The translations under genes were made by a program, and so were the position numbers. From Golubevia sp. BC0850 (Eukaryota; Basidiomycota; Exobasidiomycetes; Golubeviales; Golubeviaceae), in contig JAAVVG010000017.1 of NCBI GenBank assembly GCA_012976225.1, positions 558,001 to 622,000 on the forward strand: 64,000 nucleotides of DNA. The letters are read 5' to 3'. Below, one piece after another: positions 46,405 to 55,930 of the stretch. Positions within the stretch are counted from its first letter, which is position 1. Each line of letters starts with the position of its first letter. The notes under the pieces are model-generated. The model was not told the origin of the DNA. It made no database searches and saw nothing but the letters and a program-made list of their open reading frames with translations.

Positions 46405-47627
46405 ATGACAAAGGGTACAACTTCCTTCGGTAAGCGCCAGTGAGTATCCAATGAGCAGACTTTGAGGTTTTTCCAAAACCTCGAAAAGGCCCTCCTTTTC
46501 TCTCCTTCGCAGAGGGTGGTCTATTCGCTTCAAGATTCATCAAAATACAATTCGTCGAGAGTTGGAACTTGTCAAGGCGAGATTTGGGAGACATGGAGTG
46601 GTGGAGGGGGACATGGGAAGGAAGCAGCTAGGCCAGGCAAGAGAACCTACTTTTGGAACTGCAAGAATACTCAAGAGAGAAATGCACCATCAGAGGAGAG
46701 ACACCTTCAAACTGGAGATGCTGGCGATGGAAGTCGCCTGGAGAGGAGATGTATACTTGGATGGGCGGATAGTAGGTGGTGGTGGTGGTGCATCTCTCCT
46801 CTACAGCAAGATCAACGATATGTCTTCAATTTCGCATGCAAACGCCCTGTAAGATCACCCTCAAGATACTTCAAGCCATCAAAATCGATCTCGATCCATC
46901 AACTTACAACATCGACCATCCTCTGTGCTTCGCAGCAAGAGCTCTCCAAGCTCACATCCAATTTCTCAATCTAATCTCTTTCACTTCTAACAGCACCAAG
47001 TCGCACACTATCTGTCGTCGTTGTAACAAGCGTTCATTCCACAAGCAACACAAGAGTGAGTTCACTCAATCTGGAACTGAGGCAGGAGGAAGGAAGGGTG
47101 GTGGTGGTGGTGGTGGATGATAGAGGAAGGAGGACAAGAGATAGGCTTGTCGAAGAATTGGAAGCATGAGGGAGCAAAGATCAATCCAAGACTTGGAATT
47201 CGAAATCTGGGAAGACGAGATAGCGCTGGTGGAGATCTGGGTTGAAGAGGGGAGGTTCAAATTCAAGTTAAGAAGGAGGACAATCCTTCGTCCCAGAATC
47301 CCCCTCTTGGCCTCTGGAACTGGTCTGGAATCAAGATCATAAAGACAGAGAAAGAATACTTGATGGATGGAAGACCTCTGATTCAAGCACCTTGCCCCAG
47401 CCCCGAATCTAACAACCACTCACCTCTTCTTCTACCCTCCGACAGCCTGTGCCGCCTGTGGATTCCCAGCCGCTAAGACTCGCTCTTACCAATGGGGACA
47501 GAAAGCCATCAGAAGAAGAACTACTGGATCTGGACGTATGAGACATCTTAAGGACGTTCCAAGACGTGCTAAGAATGGATTCAGAACTGGAACTGTTGCC
47601 ACCAAGAAGACTCCGGTTGCCGCCTAA
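46405..47627 (+). CDS. RPL37: 60S ribosomal protein eL37
   Basis: Exons 46405-46439, 46994-47055 and 47446-47627 give 92 residues (yeast 88). The start [12 protein letters not shown] and the zinc ribbon CRRC...[15 protein letters not shown] with [14 protein letters not shown] are diagnostic. The protein is basic and binds 5.8S/25S rRNA. Its two introns (554 and 390 nt) are much longer than those of most neighbours and carry GGT-rich runs near 46771-46788 and 47098-47117. They could host small nucleolar RNAs, but I could not identify one by eye. Confidence 0.96.
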
Positions 47628-48310
47628 ACAGGTCAAAGAAACCCGAAACGTTTCTATCAAAACCTCTCAAAGCCAAAACTCTATTCAATCAAGTCCGTCT
47701 CTGGTCCTTCTTTCTCAACGCATTTGTTCTAAACATACACAACCAACCAACACCAATCTTTCTTCCAAATTTTATTTTTTCAACTCTTTTGTCCTTGGTC
47801 TTATGATTCCATGCAAACCTTTTTCACACAAACTCTTCTGTTTATGGAGACATGATTCCCTCTAATCATGTTTCTCCTCTTGTATTCATCCAACCCAAAA
47901 CCAACATCAAAATGCACATGGCACTTTTCTTCTGACATTTGCTAGATCTCCCTGGCTGCTATGTGCTTCTGAGTAGGTAGAATACTGGTGTCCGAGATAG
48001 AATTCAGACATCAGTGGCAGCTTCAGGGCGACCACGGAAGTGAGGCGAGAAGGCGGACTGAGGATGAGGAGTGGAAACGGATGAATCTGGACGGTATGAG
48101 GGGAGAGTGAAAATGGGTTTTATCTGAAAACAATTGTTCTGGAAGGTTTGGAGTGACAGAGAGAAGCTGATGACGTAGAGCAAGTCTGATGTGTGAGCTT
48201 CGAGCATCAACACGCCCACCTCATCCTTTCCTCCTGCCCGAAACATTTCAAACAAGCCGAACTAACACATTTACTGTAGGTCTAGATGAATACAAAAAAG
48301 AGTATCACAA
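47628..48310. other. Convergent 3' spacer
   Basis: About 680 bp between convergent RPL37 and the phosphatase gene. T-rich near 47760-47780. No gene seen. Confidence 0.4.
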
Positions 48311-49930
48311 TCACTCCTCAACCGTCAACTCCCTTTCAAACTTCTTCAAAATCCTAGCTTTCCTACCTTTATAGAGAGCCGTCAAGACCTTTTCTTCCTT
48401 CCATTTCCCACTTTCTACTCTCTTGGTCATTGTATCGAAAACCAAAGCACTTTGTTCCCCTCCATAAGCTCGGCTGATTCCAGTATCGATCAACAGGATC
48501 TTGTCTTCGCATCTGCGGACGAAACCATCGAAGTGTGGCGTATGACCCATGACTAAAGAATTTGAAGGTACGATGAGGGTCAGTAGGATGTGGATGAGAT
48601 TATTCGAGAAGAAAGATACTTTGCAAGAGAGGTACGAACCTAAATGCTGTACTCCCAAACTCTTAGTCGCTTTCTCAGCAATCTCACAAACCGCTCCTTC
48701 GCTCTCATAAGCATAACCTCTGTACCACAGAGGACCGTTTTCTCCGTACAAAGCCATCTCTTCCGAAGTCGTCCCTGAGGGAAGATGGCCAGTAGGATTC
48801 TTCTCCGACAACCCTCTTAGAAGGAATGATTTCCCTAAAGTGTTGATGTGATGAATTCCGAGGGAAGCGTAGTAAGGAGTGATACCTCCGTGAACGAAGG
48901 AAGCTGAAGGTAGAGGATAGCTTGAGGGAAGTAAAGAAGGCGGAAGTAATGGAATTGAAGAAGTTATGTTGAAATCTTCTAACCAAAGTTTTCCTATCCA
49001 TCCAGAGGTTGACATTGCCTCCCTACGAGCTGAAGGTCCTCCAAAAGAGGCGGTATCTCCTGGTGTAACGTATCTGGGGGAACGAGAATGAGATCGATTC
49101 GAAATAGAAAGGAAAAGTCAAATTTTGAATCAGTGATCTTCGTTAAGCGGGTGTGTGGGAGAGAATCAGATTCTCACTCTCACTCTCCCTTCGGCGGGAA
49201 CGTGAGATGCTCACCTCCAGTCATGTAAAGCATTCATTACTTCGTGATTTCCAAGCATGTTATGAACTTCACCGCCAACTTCTTTGGCTTCTTTCCTTAA
49301 TCGAATGAACATTTTGTAGAGCTCTATCGTATCGTCTCCTCTGTCTACTATATCTCCGGTTGACACTAGAACGTCGTGACCGGCTATAAAGGTCCCAAGT
49401 TGAAGAGTGGAAGAGGGGAAGCAATGGAGAAGTCATGCATGAGATTGGGAAAAAGTGAAGTGGAAGAGAGAAGTCAGAACTCACCTATCCAGTGATTCGA
49501 CGAATCGATCAAGCCTGCCATTCTCAAGACATTATGAGCATGCTGAATTTAAGAGGTTCGAGGCAGCAAATTGAGATCAGATGAAGGTTTGTGGGAAATG
49601 AAGGCAGAACGTTGTTGTCTTTCTCCCTTTCCTTATCAGTCTCTTGTCGCTCCCTTCTTCTCCTTTCCCCTTCCTCAAGAATCCCTTCTAGTCTTTGGGC
49701 ATATCCGAAACGGCTTCACTCACCTCTAAATCGCCATGCAAATCAGCTAAAGCTACCAGTCTCCTCGAGACCGAATCTCCAACCTGCAAATCTTTGGCCA
49801 GTCCTGCCTCCTGCTGATGCTGATGTTGTTGCAGCTCTAAATTGAAAGAGGATTGGTTGGCAGAAGTAGCCAAATACCATAATGATACTGATGACAGCAC
49901 TGATAGAAGTCCTGTCCTTAAAGAAATCAT
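48311..49930 (-). CDS. Calcineurin-like metallophosphoesterase with an N-terminal hydrophobic segment
   Basis: Exons 49930-49724, 49542-49485, 49383-49215, 49073-48640 and 48552-48311 give 369 residues. All metal-ligand motifs are present in order: ALADLHGD, GDIVDRGDD, GNHEVMN, SFVHGG and MGHTPHFDGF. The N-terminus LLSVLSSVSLWYLA suggests a signal peptide or membrane anchor, so the enzyme may act in the secretory pathway. The subtype resembles bacterial-type (Shewanella-like) protein phosphatases also found in fungi and plants; the substrate is unknown. Intron 4 begins GTTCGT, the same rare donor as in PTPA. A further in-frame ATG lies upstream at 49990. Only 85 bp separate this start from the UCH gene. 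Confidence 0.87.
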
Positions 49931-50015
49931 TTCTTGAAGCTTTGATGCAATGGAATAGAGAACAACTTCCTTCTTGCCCCACTCTAACACACCCTCACTT
50001 CAAACACACACAAGT
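49931..50015. promoter_or_regulatory. 85-bp divergent promoter, phosphatase and UCH
   Basis: The two start codons lie 85 bp apart on opposite strands, so leaders must be short or overlap. No TATA box seen. Confidence 0.5.
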
Positions 50016-51119
50016 ATGTCAATTCGTTGGGTTCCCCTAGAAGCTGATCCTGAGATGTTCAGTCAATGGTCCAAGAAATTAGGACTAGACGTTGAAGCTC
50101 TAACTTACCATGACGTCTTAGGACTCGACGAGATGCTCCTCGACATGGTCCCAAAGCCAGCTGCTGCCGTTTTACTCTTATATCCAATCACAAAGGAGAA
50201 TGAAGAATTGAAGGATAAGGAAGATCAAGGAATGGAGAATAGTGAAGGGAAAGATGACGAGGGAATGCTTTGGATCAAGCAAACTGTGAGTAGAGGAACT
50301 GGCTGGAGGCTAGTTGAAACGAGCTTCTCGCTCGAGGGAAGATGAAGAGAGATCTCTGGACTTTTAGTTGTTCTGGAACGAAAATGCCTGGGGGAGAAGG
50401 TCTAAGACAGTAGAAGTGATCATGATTCGGCTTCCACCTGGAACTTCTTATCATCTTTCCCCAACTCTTCCCTCTCAACTTATCTCCTCACCCCTTCTTC
50501 CCTTTTATCAGATCGGAAATGCCTGTGGAACCCAAGGCTTAATCCACGCTCTAGCAAATTCTCCAGCCAAATCTCACATCTCTCCCGATTCACCTCTCTC
50601 GAATCTAATTTCTCAAGCCAAATCTTTAACTCCACTTCAACGTTCAGAACTTCTTGCAACTTCAAAGGAATTAGAAGAAGCTCATTCAGTCTCAGCTCAA
50701 GGTGGACAATCAATAGTTCCAGACGCGGAATCTAGAGTGAATCTACACTTCACTGCCTTCGTCAGACATCCTGAGAATGGAAGCTTGATTGAACTAGATG
50801 GTAGAAGAAAGGGCGTGAAAGTTAGAGATGTTAAAGTTGAGAAACAGAAGGATTTGTTGAAAGATACGGCTGCTTTCGTTCAGAAACAATATGTGAGTTC
50901 TGAGATTGACGTTTGGAGAAAGAGATGAGCATCACTTTGGTCAATCGATTGTCTTTGCGTGCTTATTACAGTCTCGATCCGCAATGACTTATACTTTCAA
51001 GATCCAAATGACTTATACTTAACATTCTTTTTGAATTTGTTTCCTACTTGCAGATGAGTCTAAATCCAGAGGAGCATAACTTCAGCTTGATTGCGTTGGC
51101 CCCTCCTGAGACCGACTGA
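50016..51119 (+). CDS. YUH1: Ubiquitin carboxyl-terminal hydrolase, UCH-L1/L3 (Yuh1) type
   Basis: Exons 50016-50285, 50512-50892 and 51054-51119 give 238 residues, the family size. It is a cysteine protease that trims small adducts from the ubiquitin (and Nedd8/Rub1) C-terminus. Catalytic elements are seen: IGNACGTQGLIHAL with the nucleophile Cys, VNLHFTAFV with His, and IELDGRRKG with Asp. The N-terminal RWVPLEADPEMFSQWSKKLG is typical. The third exon encodes only 21 residues, ending NFSLIALAPPETD. An acidic loop (KENEELKDKEDQG onwards) is inserted before the first intron. Confidence 0.93.
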
Positions 51120-51322
51120 TTCAGGCCCATTTTTTTTCTGTTGTTAATTCTTCTGACATGTTTCTTTCTTTTGAATGAATCTTGTGTGAAGCCCATCATC
51201 CCATCGTTTCCGTTTGTGATTGTAGGCTGGCCCGTGCGAATTTTTGCCCTGGCCTTGGAAGAGAAAAAAAAGTCGAAGTTGCTTCTCCCAACCGCAATCC
51301 ACCTCCAAATCTCCGTCTTCCA

Positions 51323-52880
51323 ATGGTCTCTTTCAAGTAAGTTGACATTCAAACATCCACTGAAATTCCCGCCAGACTCTCGCAAGTCAAGCTCTCTCCT
51401 CAACTACTAACTGACCCCCTTCACTCTTCTTCCCATCCATCCCATTCTCTCTTCATTGCCTCTCTCTCTCAATTTAGCTGCGACGCCTGCAACGATGTTG
51501 TCAAAAAGCCAAAACTAGATCAACATTACAATCAAAGATGTGGAGCTTCTTTCACTTGTCTAGATTGTTCAGTCCAGTTCTCAAATCCTGCTATATGGAA
51601 GTCTCATAACTCCTGTGTGTCTGAGGCTCAGAAATACGAAAAGACAGTTTACAAAGGAGAGAATGGAAAGGCAAATAAGAAGAAGAGAAGTGTTCAGGGT
51701 GCTTTTGGGAATGAGATGAAGAAGCAGGCTGAGAAAGGTGAGTCTTTTGATAGAGGAAGAATTGTTGAATCGATGGAGATGCAGGCGGCAGTGATCAAGG
51801 ATGCGAAAAAGGCGCTCGTGTGGCAAAGACGCCGAAATGTTGAATTGAGTAGTATTAGATGGGTGAAGATGGAGGAAAAGTTGGAACGCTAGGCTCGATG
51901 TCACACGAGAGAGCACTTCTGGAGCGTCCTTTTGCGAGTGGAGGCAGACTCCTTGTCTTCGATACAGACAACTTAGTAAGCAGGAATCTAAATCCCTGTT
52001 GCCTCTTGGTATTTAGTCGAGGAGAAGATTCATCGTTTCTCTTGCTCTACAAAGGCTAACCTTTTCCACCTTCCTCCTCCTTTCGCCACTTTCTCTTCTC
52101 TTCTCAGCTGCTGCTGCTGAGACGAAGCCCGAAGCTTCAGTATCAACAAACGCTCTAGAGGCTGCTGTCAAGGAATCGATCCAGGCTGAAGCTCCAGCCC
52201 CCTCCGCATCCGATGCAATGGAAGGAGTCGAAACTGAAACTCCAGCGATTGAAGCTCCAGTTACGGAAAAGAAGGAGAAGAAAGAAAAGAAGGAGAAGAA
52301 GGACCAAAAGGGAAAGAAGGAAGATGGAGAACAGAAAGAATCAAGATCAGAGAAGAAAAAACGTAAATTGAATGAAACGGAAGAAGCTCCAATCACTACT
52401 CCATTCATTGAAGAAGCCCCTGCGAAAGCGACATCAGGCGATGATGTAGAAGCAATCAAAGCTAAGAAGAATGCTAAGAAACAGAAGAGAGAGGAACAGA
52501 AGAAGGACAAAAGGAAAGAAGGTGCCTTGGCTCGAGAGGCTGCTGTTAAGGCCGATCCTTTTACTGTTGCAAGTTTAAGTGAAGCTGTCAAGGATCTAGC
52601 TGGAGAGGAGAAGTTGGAAGAGACAGAGACCAAGGAAACGGAGATGGAAGTCGATGGTGAAGAAAAGGTAGAAGGAGAGGAGAAGAAGGTCAAGAAGCAA
52701 AAGAGGAACGAGAAGTTCACTCTAGAGCAGGTCTTACTTCAACTTTCGAAGGAGAAGAAGGAAGGATTGGATGGCGGATTGAATAAGAATAGAGAGAAAT
52801 TCATGAAGAATGTTAAGGTTGAGTGGAAAAGTGTAGAGGGTAAAAAAGGGAAGAAGAAGGAGGTGTTGGTCATCGTTTAA
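51323..52880 (+). CDS. LYAR-type nucleolar zinc-finger protein
   Basis: Exons 51323-51336 (14 nt), 51478-51737 and 52108-52880 give 348 residues. LYAR proteins are nucleolar and act in rRNA processing or growth. The start MVSFNCDACNDVVKKPKLDQ and the second finger FTCLDCSVQF...HNSCVSEAQKYEK match the LYAR finger pair. The small first exon is needed to supply MVSF-N. A Lys/Glu-rich low-complexity tract follows (KKEKKEKKEKKDQKGKK and similar). The protein ends with a second ordered block (FTLEQVLLQLSKEKKEGLDG, VKVEWKSVEGKKGKKKEVLV), as in other long LYAR homologues. Confidence 0.9.
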
Positions 52881-53283
52881 GCAAGTAGCTCCTTTTAGAC
52901 GTTTCCCTTCACAAATGTATCTCACCAACTCATTCTTCGGTTTCTTTAATGCATGTCATCATCCGTCACCCGTGCCTTCTCGTGGGGGTGTCTTCTCGAC
53001 CTCTCTGCCTTCGCCACCTCCCAACGACGACCAAAGATCTCGAGCTACTCTTGGTAACGCGTTCTTTTGTTCCAACTTCGAGAAGCTTGGAAGAAGCGGA
53101 AAGGCAGCGAGCGTCTTTGCGGCGAATCCAAACTTTAGATTGTCTTTGTGGCTCAGGGGCTCTTTTAGTCTGTTTTCTAATCTTTACGAGTCAAACGACC
53201 ATTTCCTTTCCTCTTTCCTCTTTCCTCTTCCTCTCTCTCCCTTCTCCTCTTCTTTGAATATTTGAATCTTATCTCCAAAAACA
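52881..53283. other. Spacer and promoter of the GH1 gene
   Basis: About 400 bp. The right end is CT-rich leader. No motif recognised. Confidence 0.4.
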
Positions 53284-55476
53284 ATGTTACAAGTTCAAGC
53301 TCTAAGCTCGTTCGTGACGTTGGCTCTTCTAACCTCTTCCGCCGTCCAAGCCGCCACTTCCCACAAGAAGCAACAACAACTTTTCTTGGACGGAAAAAAA
53401 TTACCCAAGGATTTCCTCTACGGATGTGGAACTTCAGCCTACCAAATCGAAGGAGCAACAGGTGAAAAGGCGGAAGGAGGAAAGGGGTACTCGGTGTGGG
53501 ATACTTTCGCTCACGATACTGGCAAAGGTCACATTTTTGTGAGTCATCTTTAATACAATAGTCAACGACTAGAAGACTAACTCAGGCCTTTTCTGCTTGA
53601 TTCTCTGCTTTTGTAGGGAGACGTCAATGGAGACGTAGCTATGGATTTCTATCACACTTATCCAAAGGATCTTCCTATCTTCAAGAAAGCTTTGGGAGTT
53701 GGTCTATACGATTTCACCATCGCTTGGACTCGGTGGTTCGCCAATGGAACTGGCACCGAGCCTTTGGAAGATGGAGTCAGATTCTACAAAGACATGATTA
53801 AGAAGACTCATGACAATGACATGCTGGCTAGTTGCACTTTGTATCACTGGGATATCCCTCAAGCTTTGGAAGACAAGTATGCTGGCTGGACTTCAAAAGA
53901 TGTCGTCAAAGACTTTGAGCATTACGCTAACGCAGTCTATGACAATCTAGGAAAGGATTGTGACATTGTGAGTTCTTAGGAGGGGCTGAATCTGCCCGGC
54001 GATTCCCTCTGACTCCTCGTCTTTCTCTCTTTTGCTTCCTTGCTTCGAAGTGGGTCACTATGAACGAGCCAAGAACCTTCTGTGTAGAAGGGTGAGTCTT
54101 AGGACGTTAGGAGCTGAAGGACTTTCAACCAAGTACTGACGACTCGACTGACTGTCGATTCTCTCTTCCACCCCTCCCTCTCTGACTCCCGATATCTTCC
54201 TTTCCATAGCTATGGACCTGATACTGATTCAGCTCCCGGTAGAGAGGGCCCGATCGAAGACACCTACAAATGCATGCGTAAGTCTCTAATTTTGATCAGT
54301 CATCTCTAACTCCTTTTTTCCTAGTCTGTCGCCAGACCTTATGAAATCTTCCAGTACCTTACTTCTGACTTTGTCTTCTTTTTTCTCCGCCTTCAGACAA
54401 CGCTCTTCTCTCTCACGCCACAGCAGTCAAGCTCTTCAGAGAGAAGAAGGAAGCAGGCATCGTCAAAGGGAAAATCGGCATCAAGTTAGATGGATCTCCA
54501 GCTTTCCCTCTCAATGCTTCAGATCCTTCCCACATGGACGTGATTGAAAGAGCCAATGATTTCGAGATTGGATGGCCCACTGGACCGATCTACTCTGGAG
54601 ACTATCCTCAAGTTATGAAAGACACTATGAAAGAAAGATTACCCACTTTCACCCCTGAAGAGAAAAAACTGTCAGTCACGACTCTCTGGGTCACCAGCAC
54701 CACTCCCTTTCTGACCATCCCCTTCTTCTCTATTCATCCTTCCACAGTCTGAAGGAAAGCGGCTCTGATTTCGTAGCTTACGATGCTTACACTTCTCAGT
54801 GGGTCTCTCCTTTAGCTGAAGGTGAAGCTTGTGAGTATGGTGATGATACCTGGCCAACCTGCTTGAACTCCTACAACAAGAATCCTGATACGGGAGCTTT
54901 GATTGGTAGACCTACAAAGTCTCCTTGGAACTTCCAAGCCAACGACACCATCTGTGAGTCCTCTTTCTGGACCATTCCTTCCCTCGATCTCTTCTAACAA
55001 AGGACCTGTCTTCCCTCTTTCAGTTAGTGGATCGAAGTACTTCCACGAGAGATGGGGTGTCCAAGACATTAGGATTGGAGAGAATGGACTCGCTGTCTCA
55101 AATGAAACGCAGCTACCGATTGCAGAGATCGTGAATGACATTGACAGAATCGAATGGTATCGACAAGCATTGACGAACATCAAGTGGGGATTGGACTACG
55201 GCTTGGTGAGTTCACGCATCTTTGAAGGAAACTTTATCAAAATGAAGTCTGACATCTGACGTGCCATTCTTCTTGCCTTTCTACCTTCAGCCGATCACCG
55301 GATGGATCCCTTGGAGTTGCATTTCAAATCTAGAATGGTCTTCGGGTTATGTCAATGACTTTGGTATGATCCACACTCTTCCCGGTTTGAATCAAACCAG
55401 AACTCCAAAGAAGAGTACGGCCTACATGAAGGGGGTCATGACCAAAGGAAATCCAATAGATCCTTTCAACTTCTGA
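53284..55476 (+). CDS. Secreted glycoside hydrolase family 1 protein (beta-glucosidase-like)
   Basis: Eight exons (53284-53538, 53617-53967, 54051-54091, 54210-54277, 54397-54670, 54748-54953, 55024-55205, 55291-55476) give 520 residues. A signal peptide ([14 protein letters not shown]) suggests secretion. GH1 landmarks: [51 protein letters not shown] and [11 protein letters not shown] (acid/base Glu). The nucleophile block is IRIGENG, where most members have I/V-T-E-N-G. The end has [17 protein letters not shown] in place of the usual S-x-x-DNFEW. Both catalytic Glu are present, but substitutions around them suggest an unusual substrate. Intron 5 uses a GTCAGT donor. Confidence 0.9.
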
Positions 55477-55930
55477 TTTTCCCATTCAGATCTCTACTCA
55501 TGGACAATTTCGTTCCCTCTTCACGACCCTTAATGCTCAATGCCTCCTGTTCATGCTTCGTCTCACGAATCTCATTTTACGATACTCCCCTTTTCTCTCT
55601 GTTGATCTTTCGTCTTCAAAACTATTTGAATCTGATTCCGTCTTTCCCAGCTTTGACAGGCTCTCGAATTGGTTATCTTGTTTGCTGTGGCGATGTCAGC
55701 TAGCTAATGATTGCCACTTTTGCTTAGTGTATGTATTTACAAGGTCTACGTAAAAGGAAGAAGGGAAAAGAGGTCGATTGCGTATTGAATGAGGCATCAG
55801 GAGAGGTTCATTGAAAGTCTGCAGTCGTTGATTCGAAAAGTAAGATGAGATTGGAGGAGTGAAACTGAATGACTCAAAAATTGAAAAAGCAGCAGTAGAA
55901 GTAGAAGTAAAGTTGCAGATCTTGAGGAAC
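55477..55930. other. Convergent 3' spacer
   Basis: About 450 bp between convergent genes. No feature seen. Confidence 0.4.

Noticed and set aside
46562-46852. 96-codon frame in RPL37 intron 1
   Set aside because: It lies wholly within a clear intron, has GGT-repeat content, and shows no family match.
52013-52720. 235-codon reverse frame opposite LYAR exon 3
   Set aside because: Its Phe/Ser-rich sequence is the antisense of Lys/Glu codons (AAG/GAA). No start context or homology.
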